This document shows positions 37,034 to 45,907 of a stretch of 64,000 bases of DNA, piece after piece. The translations under genes and the position numbers were made by a program. Positions within the stretch are counted from its first letter, which is position 1. Every line of letters starts with the position of its first letter. The DNA is taken from positions 496,001 to 560,000 of the forward strand of contig NZ_RCVQ01000001.1 in NCBI RefSeq assembly GCF_016107285.1, read 5' to 3'. A model generated the notes under the pieces. The model was not told where the DNA came from, ran no database searches, and worked only from the letters and a program-made list of their open reading frames with translations. Source of the stretch: Roseomonas sp. KE0001 (lineage in GTDB: Bacteria > Pseudomonadota > Alphaproteobacteria > Acetobacterales > Acetobacteraceae).

Positions 37034-38470
37034 ATGGCGAAGAAGCCCGCAGCCGCAGCGTCCAACGCTGTTTCCAAGGTCATGGAGATGATCAAGGAGA
37101 ACAGCGTCGAGTACGTGGACTTCCGGTTCACGGATCCTCGGGGCAAGTGGCAGCACACCGCGCAGCATGTCTCCACCATCGAGGAGGAGGTGTTCACCGA
37201 CGGCATCATGTTCGACGGCTCCTCGATCGCCGGCTGGAAGGCGATCAACGAGTCCGACATGATCCTGATGCCGGACGCCTCGACGGCCTGCATGGATCCC
37301 TTCGCGGCCAAGCCGCAGCTGATCCTGTTCTGCGACATCATCGAGCCCTCGACCGGCCAGGCCTATAGCCGCGACCCGCGCTCGACGGCGAAGAAGGCCG
37401 AGGCCTATGTCGCCTCCACCGGCATCGGCGATGCCGCGCTGTTCGGCGCCGAGGCCGAGTTCTTCATCTTCGACAACGTGAAGTTCGGCACCGGCGGCAA
37501 TTACGGCATCTACCAGCTCGACAGCATCGAGGGGCCCGGCGCCAGCCTGAAGGACTACCCCGAGGGCAACATGGGCCACCGCCCGGTGGTCAAGGGCGGC
37601 TACTTCCCGGTGCCGCCGGTCGACAGCGAGACCGACCTGCGCGCCGAGATGCTCTCGACCATGATCGAGATGGGCGTGGCCGGCGAGAAGCACCACCATG
37701 AGGTGGCGCAGTCGCAGCACGAGCTGGGCACCCGCTTCGGGCCCCTGGTGCAGCACGCCGATCACATGCAGATCTACAAGTACGTGATCCACAACGTCGC
37801 GCACAGCTACGGCAAGACGGCGACCTTCATGCCGAAGCCGATCTATGGCGACAACGGCTCGGGCATGCATGTGCACCAGTCGATCTGGAAGGGCGGCAAG
37901 CCGGTCTTCGCCGGCAACGGCTATGCCGACCTGTCCGACCAGGCGCTGTGGTACATCGGCGGCATCATCAAGCACGCCAAGGCGCTGAACGCCTTCACCA
38001 ACCCCAGCACCAACTCCTACAAGCGCCTGATCCCGGGCTTCGAGGCGCCGGTGCTGCTGGCCTATTCGGCCCGCAACCGCTCCGCCTCCTGCCGCATCCC
38101 CTACGCGACCAGCCCGAAGGCGAAGCGCGTCGAGGTGCGCTTCCCGGATCCGACGGCGAACCCCTACCTGGCCTTCTCCGCCATGCTGATGGCCGGCCTC
38201 GATGGCATCAAGAACAAGATCCATCCGGGCGACGCCATGGACAAGGATCTGTACGACCTGCCGCCGGAGGAGCTGAAGGGCATCCCGACGGTCTGCGGCT
38301 CGCTGCGCGAGGCGCTGGAAGCGCTGGCCGCCGACCACGACTTCCTGCTCGCCGGGGATGTCTTCTCGAAGGACCAGATCGAGAGCTACATCGAGCTGAA
38401 GTGGAACGAGGTGTACAAGTTCGAGCACACCCCGCACCCGGTCGAGTTCGAGATGTACTACTCCGTCTGA
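37034..38470 (+). CDS. glnA: Glutamine synthetase type I (GlnA)
   Basis: GSI-beta glutamine synthetase of 478 aa, forming a dodecamer that makes glutamine from glutamate, ammonia and [52 protein letters not shown] and [17 protein letters not shown] mark the active site. The adenylylation Tyr is in [10 protein letters not shown], so GlnE control is expected. The N-terminus has about eight residues more than E. coli GlnA, mostly Ala and Lys ([13 protein letters not shown]). A strong terminator follows. Confidence 0.98.
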   Translation: MAKKPAAAASNAVSKVMEMIKENSVEYVDFRFTDPRGKWQHTAQHVSTIEEEVFTDGIMFDGSSIAGWKAINESDMILMPDASTACMDPFAAKPQLILFCDIIEPSTGQAYSRDPRSTAKKAEAYVASTGIGDAALFGAEAEFFIFDNVKFGTGGNYGIYQLDSIEGPGASLKDYPEGNMGHRPVVKGGYFPVPPVDSETDLRAEMLSTMIEMGVAGEKHHHEVAQSQHELGTRFGPLVQHADHMQIYKYVIHNVAHSYGKTATFMPKPIYGDNGSGMHVHQSIWKGGKPVFAGNGYADLSDQALWYIGGIIKHAKALNAFTNPSTNSYKRLIPGFEAPVLLAYSARNRSASCRIPYATSPKAKRVEVRFPDPTANPYLAFSAMLMAGLDGIKNKIHPGDAMDKDLYDLPPEELKGIPTVCGSLREALEALAADHDFLLAGDVFSKDQIESYIELKWNEVYKFEHTPHPVEFEMYYSV

Positions 38471-38495
38471 TCCCTGGCGGATCGGATGCGGATGG

Positions 38496-38522
38496 CGCCC
38501 CGGGGGAGACCCCGGGGCGTTT
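38496..38522 (+). terminator. Intrinsic terminator after glnA
   Basis: CGCCCCGGGG-GAGA-CCCCGGGGCG is a perfect 10-bp stem with a 4-base loop followed by TTT, 25 bases after the glnA stop and just before the convergent Host_attach gene. Confidence 0.85.
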
Positions 38523-38536
38523 CGCGTTGAAGCGGT

Positions 38537-38938
38537 CTATTTCGACAGCGCCTTCTCGATCTCGGCCGTGGTGTGGTTGGTCAAGTCCTTGGCCAGGGAC
38601 TGCACCACCCGCTCCTCCACCGTCCGCGGCAGCGCGGCGCGGATCTGGCCGAGCGTCTCGGGATCGGCGATCAGCACCAGTGCCTCGAACTGGTTCTGCT
38701 GGTGCATCTGCTCCAGCGTCTGGCTGATCCGCTTGGCGAAGGTGGCCTCGGCGGTCTGCTTCGCCGACTGCTCGGGCGGCTGGGCGCCGGACGGGCCCTG
38801 GTCGCCCAGCGTGTCGGGGGTGATCCGGCTCACCTCCTGCAGCCGGACCACCGCCTCGGCGCTTGTGTTGCGCAGCAGCATGGCCTTGCCGCCATCGGCG
38901 ACCAGGACCAGGGCGTTCTTCGGGATTCGATCGGACAT
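38537..38938 (-). CDS. Host attachment family protein (PF10116-like)
   Basis: Soluble protein of 133 aa. It begins ALVLVADGGKAMLLRNTSAEAVVRLQEVSR and ends ERVVQSLAKDLTNHTTAEIEKALSK, the pattern of the Host_attach family first linked to Agrobacterium attachment to plant cells. The fold resembles eRF1 domain 2 (baeRF). The biochemical role is not established. ATG 38938 has GGAG about eight bases upstream. A 9-bp perfect hairpin lies in its leader. Confidence 0.82.
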   Translation of the reverse strand: MSDRIPKNALVLVADGGKAMLLRNTSAEAVVRLQEVSRITPDTLGDQGPSGAQPPEQSAKQTAEATFAKRISQTLEQMHQQNQFEALVLIADPETLGQIRAALPRTVEERVVQSLAKDLTNHTTAEIEKALSK

Positions 38939-38961
38939 GCGGCATCTCCACGGAGCGTGAT

Positions 38962-38983
38962 GGCCGGGCCGCGTGGCCCGGCC
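38962..38983. terminator. Perfect hairpin between MLE gene and Host_attach gene
   Basis: GGCCGGGCC-GCGT-GGCCCGGCC is a perfect 9-bp stem with a 4-base loop. It lies 68 bases after the MLE stop and 24 bases before the Host_attach start, both on the minus strand. It could end the transporter operon or act in the leader of the next gene. Confidence 0.5.
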
Positions 38984-39050
38984 GTGGAGGTGCAACGCCC
39001 CCGGGGGCGAAAAGGCGTCCGCCGCCGGCGCAAAAAAGCCGCGCCGTGGT

Positions 39051-40178
39051 TCAGGCTTCCGCCAGATGCCGGGCGCCGTCGCGCAGCGAGGCCTCGCTGA
39101 TGCGGATGCCGAGCCCGGGCGCCTGGGGCACCACCACGGCGCCGCCCTGGTTCGGGATCCGCTCCTCCAGCACGTCCTCGGTCAGCACATGGTGCGGCAT
39201 GTAGAACTCGCAGCCGAGCGAGATGCCGGGCGTCGCCGCGATCAGCTGCGTGCCGGCCGCCAGCGCGATGCCGCCCTCCCACAGCGTGCCGCCATAGCCG
39301 GGCAGGCCCGCGGTGTCGGCGATCGCCATCATCGCCTGGGCCTTCAGCAGCCCGCCGCATTTCATCAGCTTGACGCTGATGGCGTCCGCCGCCTGCCGCC
39401 GCACCACCTCCAGCAGGTCCGTGGCGTCGAAGCAGCTTTCATCGGCCAGGATCGGCGTGTCCAGCGCGGCCGCGAAGCCCGCCATGGCGTCGAGATGACG
39501 GCGCGGCACCGGCTGCTCGATGAAGGTGGGGCGGAAACGGTCCACGTCGCGCAGCACCGTCATGGCGTGGAAGGGCTCCAGCGCCTGGTTGTAGTCGAGG
39601 CGGAGATCGACATCCTCGCCGAAGGCGTCGCGGATGGCCTCCAGATGCGCCATGTCCTCGGCATGCGGCCTGACGCCGGTCTTGACCTTGAAGAGCCGGT
39701 TGCCGGCCGGGACCATGACCTTCATCCGCTCCAGGTCGGCCGCGAAGTCGGGGTCGGCGATGGAGAAGGAGAGGGGGATGGTGTCGCGCACCCGGCCGCC
39801 CAGCAGATCCGCGACGCTGAGGCCGGTGCTCTGGCCCAGGATATCGAGCAGCGCCATCTCGACCGCCACCTTGCTTTCCGGGTGGCCGGTCAGGGCGCGG
39901 TCCATCATGGCCATCAGGGCACGCGGGCGGCGCGCGTCGGCGCCGAGGATCAGCGGGCGCAGGTAGCGGTCGAGCGCGGCGAAGGCGCCTTCGGGCGTGC
40001 CGGTGAACACCTCCCACGGCGCCGCCTCGCCCCAGCCCACGAGGCCGTCCCGCGTCGTCAGTTGCAGCAGCACGCGCCGCACGCTGCCCTTCACATTGCC
40101 GACGCCCTGGGCCCGGGCCATCCTGATCGGGCTTTCCACGAGAAAGACCCGCATGCGATCGATGACGGGCGGATGCAT
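39051..40178 (-). CDS. Enolase superfamily enzyme, MLE subgroup
   Basis: Enzyme of 375 aa from the muconate-lactonizing-enzyme subgroup. The catalytic Lys pair is KVK (K164, K166). The metal ligands are D195 in LRLDYNQ, E221 in FIEQP and D246 in ILADES. The opposite-face Lys is K270 in SVKLMKCGG. This KxK/K arrangement supports 1,1-proton transfer, as in muconate cycloisomerase, dipeptide and N-acylamino-acid epimerases, and hydroxyproline epimerases. It is the last gene of an amino-acid ABC importer operon, starting six bases after the ATPase gene, so an imported amino-acid-like substrate is more likely than muconate. Confidence 0.88.
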   Translation of the reverse strand: MHPPVIDRMRVFLVESPIRMARAQGVGNVKGSVRRVLLQLTTRDGLVGWGEAAPWEVFTGTPEGAFAALDRYLRPLILGADARRPRALMAMMDRALTGHPESKVAVEMALLDILGQSTGLSVADLLGGRVRDTIPLSFSIADPDFAADLERMKVMVPAGNRLFKVKTGVRPHAEDMAHLEAIRDAFGEDVDLRLDYNQALEPFHAMTVLRDVDRFRPTFIEQPVPRRHLDAMAGFAAALDTPILADESCFDATDLLEVVRRQAADAISVKLMKCGGLLKAQAMMAIADTAGLPGYGGTLWEGGIALAAGTQLIAATPGISLGCEFYMPHHVLTEDVLEERIPNQGGAVVVPQAPGLGIRISEASLRDGARHLAEA

Positions 40179-40184
40179 CGGCTC

Positions 40185-40955
40185 TCAGCCTTCACGCTGG
40201 CGGTGGAAATGCGCGAGGAAGGCGCGCGTCGCCTCCTCGCGCGGAGAATCGATCACCTGCCGCGCCGGCCCGTCCTCGACGATGACGCCATCGCGCAGGA
40301 AGACGACGCGGTCGGCGACCTCGCGGGCGAAGGCGATCTCGTGGGTCACGATCACCATGGTCATGCCCTCCGCGGCGAGGGACTGCATCACGCCCAGCAC
40401 CTCGCCCACCAGCTCCGGGTCGAGCGCGCTGGTCGCCTCGTCGAACAGCATCACCGCCGGCTGCATGGCCAGCGCGCGGGCGATGGCGACGCGCTGCTTC
40501 TGCCCGCCGGACAGGCGCGAGGGATACTGCTCCGCCTTGTCGGCCAGGCCGACCTTGGCGAGCAGGCCGCGCGCCAGCGCCTCGGCCCCGGCGCGCGCCA
40601 TGCGGCGGACGACGAGCGGCCCCTCCATGACGTTCTCCAGCGCCGTCCGGTGCGGGAAGAGGTTGAACTGCTGGAAGACCATGCCGGTGGCGGCGCGGAA
40701 GCCGGCGAGAGCCCGGTTGCCCGGCTGGCTGGCGCCGGCGCCGAAGCGGAAGCTCTTCCCGCCGACCCGCACCGCGCCGCCATCGGGCACCACCAGCAGG
40801 TTGAGGCAACGCAGCAGGGTGGACTTGCCGGAGCCCGACGGCCCGATCAGCGCCACCACCTCGCCGCGTCCGACCTTCAGGTCGACGCTGCGCAGCACGA
40901 CATGATCGCCGAATTGCTTCCTCAGCGCCGCGACCTCGATCATGATCTCGCTCAT
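40185..40955 (-). CDS. Polar amino-acid ABC transporter ATP-binding protein
   Basis: ATPase of 256 aa in the GlnQ/HisP group. Walker A is GPSGSGKS, the [20 protein letters not shown] stretch is characteristic, the signature is LSGGQKQR and Walker B is [17 protein letters not shown] 40943 (second Met) is an alternative start. It lies 10 bases after the permease gene and 6 bases before the MLE gene in one operon. Confidence 0.94.
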   Translation of the reverse strand: MSEIMIEVAALRKQFGDHVVLRSVDLKVGRGEVVALIGPSGSGKSTLLRCLNLLVVPDGGAVRVGGKSFRFGAGASQPGNRALAGFRAATGMVFQQFNLFPHRTALENVMEGPLVVRRMARAGAEALARGLLAKVGLADKAEQYPSRLSGGQKQRVAIARALAMQPAVMLFDEATSALDPELVGEVLGVMQSLAAEGMTMVIVTHEIAFAREVADRVVFLRDGVIVEDGPARQVIDSPREEATRAFLAHFHRQREG

Positions 40956-40965
40956 CGGCCCCTCC

Positions 40966-41628
40966 TCAGTCCGCGCGCGCCAGCCGCCGCTCCAGCCGGC
41001 CGACCAGCAGGGTCAGCGGGAAGAGCACGGCGAAGTAGAGGACGGCGATCAGCGTGTAGATCTCGAGCGGCCGGTAGCTGTCATGCGCTGCCGCCTGGCC
41101 CTGGTAGAGCAGGTCGGGCACCGCCAGCACCGAGACGAGCGAGGTGTTCTTGAGCTGGATGATCGACTGGTTCATCAGCGGCGGCACCATGCGCTTCAAC
41201 GCCTGGGGCAGCACGATGCGGCGCATCGACTGCGCCGGCGTCATGCCCAGCGCCAGCGCCGCCTCGGTCTGGCCGCTCTCGATCGAATTGATGCCGCCGC
41301 GGATGATCTCGGCGTAGAAGGCGCCGCCATAGAGCGAGAGGGCCAGCACCGCCGCCGTGGTCGCCGTCATCTCGATCCCGGCCAGGATCGGCAGGGCGTA
41401 GTAGAACCAGACCAGCTGCACCAGGATCGGCGTGCAGCGGAACACCTCGACATAGGCCTGGCTCAGCCAGCGCAGCGGCGCGATGGAGGAAAGGCGCAGC
41501 AGGCCCGAGACCAGCCCGACCACGAGGCCCAGCACGACGATGGCGGCGGTGAAGGCGAGCGTGACCCAGAGTCCGTTCAGGAACAGCCAGCGGTAGCTCC
41601 AGAGGATGCTGAAATCCCATTGATACAT
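40966..41628 (-). CDS. Polar amino-acid ABC transporter permease
   Basis: HisM/GlnP-type permease of 220 aa with five or so membrane segments. It starts [27 protein letters not shown]. Its EAA loop is [28 protein letters not shown], as in the His/Glu/Gln/Arg/opine family. It is 66 bases downstream of the receptor gene. Only one permease is present, so it presumably works as a homodimer. Confidence 0.94.
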   Translation of the reverse strand: MYQWDFSILWSYRWLFLNGLWVTLAFTAAIVVLGLVVGLVSGLLRLSSIAPLRWLSQAYVEVFRCTPILVQLVWFYYALPILAGIEMTATTAAVLALSLYGGAFYAEIIRGGINSIESGQTEAALALGMTPAQSMRRIVLPQALKRMVPPLMNQSIIQLKNTSLVSVLAVPDLLYQGQAAAHDSYRPLEIYTLIAVLYFAVLFPLTLLVGRLERRLARAD

Positions 41629-41694
41629 GCATGCGGTCCTGAATCGGGTCGCGGCGCCCCGCCCCGGGGCGCCCCGCCTGGCCGGTCGGTCAGA

Positions 41695-42534
41695 TCAGAG
41701 CGTGACGCCCGGCGGGAAGTCGGCCTCGGAGATGCCCACCAGCTCCATGTTGGAGACGATGGCCGATCGCACCGCGCCGAGTCCCTTGTTGAACTCGATC
41801 CAGGTGTTGACGTAGTCGCGCCAGGTCTTGTCCGCCTCGCGCCGGAAGCCGGCATTGGAGGTGGTGGCGAAGACCGGCGTCGGCACCAGCACATCGCCCA
41901 GCGTCGGCAGCTTCTTCTTCGCGGTCAGCGCCAGGATCAGCACGAGGCACTGCGCATCGGCGCGGCCGGACTGCACCGCCATCGTCGCCTCATCGGCGCT
42001 CTTGAAGCGGGAGACGCTGGCCCTGGGGCAGAGCCGCGTCACCACCTGGTCCTGCGAGGAGCCGGTGTCGACGGCGATCTTCACCTCGGGCCGGTTGAGA
42101 TCGTCCCAGGTCCTGGCCTGGAAGCCGCGCTTGGTGACGAAGCTGAAGGCGTTGCTGAAGCAGGGGACCGAGAAGTCGACGACCAGCGCCCGCTTCGGCG
42201 TCGGGTTCAGCCCGAAGAAGATGTCGATCTTGTTCGACTGCAGATCGAGGACGGCATTGCCCCAGGTGGTCTCACCGAGCTCCAGCTCGCATTCCAGCTC
42301 CTCGGCCAGCATCCTCAGCAGGTCGACATAGAAGCCGCGCCACTGCCCGGTGGCGAGATCCTTGTGATAGTAGGGCGCGCCGCCCACCACCGCCGCCGAG
42401 CGCAGCTTCTTGGTGCGGCGGATCCGGTCGAAGGTGGTCTCCACCGGGCTACCCTGCGCGGCGGCGGGGGCGGCGGTGGCGGCCATGGCGAGCGCCAGTC
42501 CGGCGGCGCCACCCATCATGCGGCGTGACAGCAT
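41695..42534 (-). CDS. Amino-acid ABC transporter solute-binding protein, family 3
   Basis: Periplasmic receptor of 279 aa. The signal peptide MLSRRMMGGAAGLALAMAAT ends APAAAQG. PYYHKDLATGQWRGFYVDLLRMLAEEL and VLDLQSNKIDIFFGLNPTPKRALVVDFSVPCF are family-3 features. ATG 42534 is preceded by GAGGAG about 9 bases upstream. It heads a four-gene operon (receptor, permease, ATPase, MLE enzyme). It is divergent from the purine permease gene. Confidence 0.92.
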   Translation of the reverse strand: MLSRRMMGGAAGLALAMAATAAPAAAQGSPVETTFDRIRRTKKLRSAAVVGGAPYYHKDLATGQWRGFYVDLLRMLAEELECELELGETTWGNAVLDLQSNKIDIFFGLNPTPKRALVVDFSVPCFSNAFSFVTKRGFQARTWDDLNRPEVKIAVDTGSSQDQVVTRLCPRASVSRFKSADEATMAVQSGRADAQCLVLILALTAKKKLPTLGDVLVPTPVFATTSNAGFRREADKTWRDYVNTWIEFNKGLGAVRSAIVSNMELVGISEADFPPGVTL

Positions 42535-42678
42535 CCTCGATCTCTCCTCAACGCGGCGGGACGTTCCGGCCAGGTGGCCGTCGCCCCGGTACCGCTCCGG
42601 CACCCGCGGCGGACCGCGACTTCATGGTGGCCTGCGCCTTCATAGCGACTTCCATGCCACGGCGGGAGATGCCTCGCG

Positions 42679-44040
42679 ATGCCGGGCAATTGTGGAGCCG
42701 TCGCCGCCCCTCTTATCCTGGTGCCGACACCAACCGCGGGAGCCGCGACTTTGGAACGTTTCTTCGAGATGGCCGAGCGGGGCACGACGCCGCGCCGCGA
42801 GATCATGGCCGGGCTGACCACCTTCCTGACCATGGCCTATATCATCGTGGTCAATCCGGGCATCATGGCGGCCGCCGGCATCGATCATGGCGCCGCCTTC
42901 GTCGCCACCTGCATCGCCGCCGCCATCGGCTCCGCCATGATGGGGCTGCTGGCCAACTATCCGGTGGCGCTGGCGCCGGGGATGGGGCTGAACGCCTACT
43001 TCGCCTTCGTCGTCGTCGGCGCCATGGGCGTGCCCTGGCAGATTGCGCTCGGCGCCGTCTTCCTCTCGGGTCTGATCTTCTTCGCGGTCTCCGTCACCGG
43101 CTTCCGGGAATGGCTGATCAACTCCATCCCCCTCTCCCTCAAGCTGGGTATCGCCGCGGGCATCGGCTTCTTCCTCGGCCTGATCGGCCTGCGGGGCATG
43201 GGGCTGGTGGTGGACAACCCGGCGACGCTGGTCAGCCTCGGCTCGTTGCGCGAGATCCCGACCGTGCTGTCCTGCCTGGGATTCATCCTCATCGCCGGGC
43301 TGGTGGCGCGCGGCGTGACGGGCGGCATCGTCATCGGCATCCTGGTCACGGCGCTGCTCGGCATTCCCTTCGGCCTCACCGAGTTCCACGGCGTCTTCGC
43401 CCTGCCGCCCTCCCTGGCGCCGACCTTCCTGCAGATGGACCTGGCCGGCGCCATCGGCTTCGGCCTGGTCGGCATCGTCTTCACCTTCTTCCTGGTGGAT
43501 CTCCTGGACAATGCCGGCACCCTGATCGCGACCACGCACCGCGCCGGGCTGATGCGTCCGGACGGCTCGGTGCCGCGGCTCGGCCGGGCCCTGCTCTCGG
43601 ACAGCTGCGGCGCCATGATCGGCGCCATGCTCGGCACCTCCACCACCGTGTCCTATATCGAGAGCGCGGCGGGCGTGCAGGCCGGCGGCCGCACCGGGCT
43701 GACGGCGCTGACCGTCGCCGTGCTGTTCCTGCTGGCCCTGTTCCTGGCGCCACTCGCCACCAGCGTCCCCGCCTTCGCCACCGCGCCGGCCCTGGTCCTG
43801 GTGGCCTGCCTGATGGCCCAGGGGCTGCGCGACCTCGATTGGGAGGATGCGACCGACTACCTGCCGGCCATGCTGACGGCGCTCGCCATGCCCTTCACCT
43901 TCTCCATCGCGACCGGGATCGGCCTCGGCTTCATCGCCTATGCGCTGGTGAAGCTGATGGCGGGGCGGGGGCGGCAGGTCGGCGGGGCGGTCTGGGTCAT
44001 CGCCGCCGCCTCCGCCGTGAAATTCTACCTGCAGAGCTAG
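42679..44040 (+). CDS. NCS2 family purine permease (AzgA/GhxP type)
   Basis: Proton-coupled nucleobase transporter of 453 aa with about 12-14 membrane segments. ERGTTPRREIMAGLTTFLTMAYIIVVNP, PGMGLNAYFAF and GTSTTVSYIESAAGVQAGGRTGL are diagnostic of the AzgA-like adenine/guanine/hypoxanthine branch. I give ATG 42679; a TTG at 42751 with GGGAG seven bases upstream would produce the more usual short N-terminus, so the first 24 residues are uncertain. Confidence 0.93.
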   Translation: MPGNCGAVAAPLILVPTPTAGAATLERFFEMAERGTTPRREIMAGLTTFLTMAYIIVVNPGIMAAAGIDHGAAFVATCIAAAIGSAMMGLLANYPVALAPGMGLNAYFAFVVVGAMGVPWQIALGAVFLSGLIFFAVSVTGFREWLINSIPLSLKLGIAAGIGFFLGLIGLRGMGLVVDNPATLVSLGSLREIPTVLSCLGFILIAGLVARGVTGGIVIGILVTALLGIPFGLTEFHGVFALPPSLAPTFLQMDLAGAIGFGLVGIVFTFFLVDLLDNAGTLIATTHRAGLMRPDGSVPRLGRALLSDSCGAMIGAMLGTSTTVSYIESAAGVQAGGRTGLTALTVAVLFLLALFLAPLATSVPAFATAPALVLVACLMAQGLRDLDWEDATDYLPAMLTALAMPFTFSIATGIGLGFIAYALVKLMAGRGRQVGGAVWVIAAASAVKFYLQS

Positions 44041-44050
44041 AGGGAGAGAG

Positions 44051-44075
44051 AGGGGGAGGCGCTCCGCCTCCCCCT
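44051..44075. terminator. Bidirectional terminator after purine permease
   Basis: AGGGGGAGGCG-CTC-CGCCTCCCCCT is a perfect 11-bp stem with a 3-base loop, between the permease stop and the convergent transglycosylase gene. Confidence 0.75.
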
Positions 44076-44102
44076 GCGCGGATCAGTCTGCGCGGATCAG
44101 TC
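44075..44102. repeat. 14-bp tandem duplication
   Basis: TGCGCGGATCAGTC occurs twice back to back. The second copy spans the stop codon of the transglycosylase gene. The copies are identical, suggesting a recent slippage event. Confidence 0.8.
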
Positions 44103-44828
44103 CGGCGCCTCCGCCATCTCCAGGAGCGCCCGGCCATCGCGCCGCACGCGGGCGATCTCGGTGTTGCGGCAGCCATTGCCGCTCAGCAGGGCGCTGCCCG
44201 GGCTGACCACCTGGAGCTTGGCCTGAACCCGGCAGACCAGCTTGTTGACGGTGCCGGGGGCGGCGCCGTTCCAGCGGCGTAGCGCGTCCGCCCAGTTGCC
44301 ATAGGTGTCATAGTGCTGGCGGAGATAGCGCGCCGCCCATTCGGTGGCGCGCCGGGGGTCGAGCGGCCAGTCGGCGCCGCCCTTGGCATGCACCTGGGCA
44401 TTCACCTGCACGCAACCGGCCATGACCGACTGGCCCTGGCTGGACTTGAGCAGGTTGCGCGCCTCGGCGCGGCTGTCCGGGTAGTAGGCCTGGCCGCCGA
44501 TGTTCAGGGCATGGGCGTGCAGGCCGGATTCGGCCAGCGCGACGGCCACCAGAAGGCCGTCGGGCAGGTCGAACCTCGCCTCGGCGGCCCGGGCGGCCTC
44601 GAGGCAGGCATTGCGGGGACCGGCCACGGCCGGACTGCTCATCAAGGCGGGGGCCCCCAGCAGGAAGGCACCCAGGAGTGTCGCCGGCCATGCTTTCCAT
44701 GGACCTTTGCGCGGGCGACGTGTCTGGCCCCGATCGGGGGGCGGAAAGGCGCTCCGTGCCTGCTGGCACGGGAACGCCGCGGGGCGTGGGCGGCGCGGGG
44801 GCACCGCCCTGCTAATCGCGGGCGTCAT
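44097..44828 (-). CDS. Lytic transglycosylase, SLT domain (IagB/VirB1-like)
   Basis: Peptidoglycan lytic enzyme of up to 243 aa. A hydrophobic signal segment (WPATLLGAFLLGAPALMSSP, ending AVAG) precedes a small SLT domain. The catalytic Glu is in LVAVALAESGLH. GCVQVNAQVHAKGG corresponds to the G-x-M/V-Q-[IV]-N motif, and YGNWADALRRWNGA to the final helix. The start is uncertain: ATG 44828 leaves about 50 residues before the hydrophobic segment, and no better in-frame ATG precedes it. Small transglycosylases of this kind often serve secretion or pilus systems, but none is visible here. Confidence 0.82.
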   Translation of the reverse strand: MTPAISRAVPPRRPRPAAFPCQQARSAFPPPDRGQTRRPRKGPWKAWPATLLGAFLLGAPALMSSPAVAGPRNACLEAARAAEARFDLPDGLLVAVALAESGLHAHALNIGGQAYYPDSRAEARNLLKSSQGQSVMAGCVQVNAQVHAKGGADWPLDPRRATEWAARYLRQHYDTYGNWADALRRWNGAAPGTVNKLVCRVQAKLQVVSPGSALLSGNGCRNTEIARVRRDGRALLEMAEAPD

Positions 44829-44931
44829 GGGCCCTGGCTAGCACGCGCGCCGGGGCAGGGGAAGCAAAACGGCCTTCCGCCCCGGGAAAACCCACAATGG
44901 ATAAGGGAGGTTTCAGCTTTAGCCGCAAAAA

Positions 44932-45624
44932 TTACGCCAGATCCAGAAAGTCTTTCGCCTCCGACGCGATCTCGCGGACCAGCTTCGCCCTGAGGGCGCG
45001 CGCGAAATCCTCCCGCCCCGCCGCGCGCATGACGAAGGCGCCCGGCCCTCCGATCACCTCGGCCTCGTAGCGAAGGTCGAGGTCGGCATGGCCGTCCAGG
45101 ATGGCCAGGGCATTGACCGTCACGCCAGCGGCGACCGCGGCGTCCCGTGCGGCGGCGGCCGGGCGATGGCCACGCATGTCCGGGGCGTCGCCCGACAGAT
45201 CGATCACCTGCCGCGTGGCCTCGAAGGGCGCCGCCCGCAGCAGGCCGGCGGCGTGGTCCAGCGCATCGCCGATGGCGTTCCAGCTCTGCCGCGAGCGGGG
45301 CGCGGCGCGCAGTTCCAGGGCCGTGGCCTCCGCCTCACCGGCGCCGCCGATGCGCCGCCAGGGCATCACCGTCGCGGCCCCGCCGGGGCTTCCCCATTCC
45401 ACGAGGGCGAGCGCGATGGCGCCGAGCGGCCCGCCCCGGATGGCCGCCAGCACCGCCGGATGCGTCAGCGCCCCGGCGCAGCCTTCGCGCTGCAGTCGGA
45501 ACTCCTCGTCCGTGATGCTGCCCGAGGCGTCCACCGCCAGCACCAGCGCCACATCCACCGGCCCGGCGGCGGGGCCTGTGGCGGCCAGCAGGCCGGGCAG
45601 GGCGAGGAGACCGCGTCGGTGCAT
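44932..45624 (-). CDS. DUF1194 protein (von Willebrand A-like)
   Basis: Secreted or periplasmic protein of 230 aa with a signal peptide (MHRRGLLALPGLLAATGPAAG) and one VWA-like domain. VDVALVLAVDASGSITDEEF holds the DxSxS metal-ion-dependent adhesion motif, and IDLSGDAPDMRGHRP supplies a later acidic loop. ATG 45624 has GGAG about nine bases upstream. It is divergent from the Anbu cluster over 283 bases. Function is unknown; VWA domains usually bind proteins. Confidence 0.85.
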   Translation of the reverse strand: MHRRGLLALPGLLAATGPAAGPVDVALVLAVDASGSITDEEFRLQREGCAGALTHPAVLAAIRGGPLGAIALALVEWGSPGGAATVMPWRRIGGAGEAEATALELRAAPRSRQSWNAIGDALDHAAGLLRAAPFEATRQVIDLSGDAPDMRGHRPAAAARDAAVAAGVTVNALAILDGHADLDLRYEAEVIGGPGAFVMRAAGREDFARALRAKLVREIASEAKDFLDLA

Positions 45625-45907
45625 CGGGGGCGCTCCGCCAGGATGGATCACAGGATGAGTGAGGGGCAGCCTCGGCCCCGCCTCCGCCCGCGGTCAAGCG
45701 GCAAGGCGCCGCGCCGCTGTGCAGCGGTGGCGCGGAACTGGGCAGCCAGGGGCCAGGGGGCGCGAAACCGGCCGCAAGGTCTCTTGCGCCCGGCCACCCG
45801 GCCTTGCTCAATGTGAGCCGACCGTTGTTTCCTGCGCGGAACCTTGCGGGACCAGGACCAACCGCGTAGGCCAACATGCCGCAACCGCCGAGGACGCCGG
45901 AACCAAC

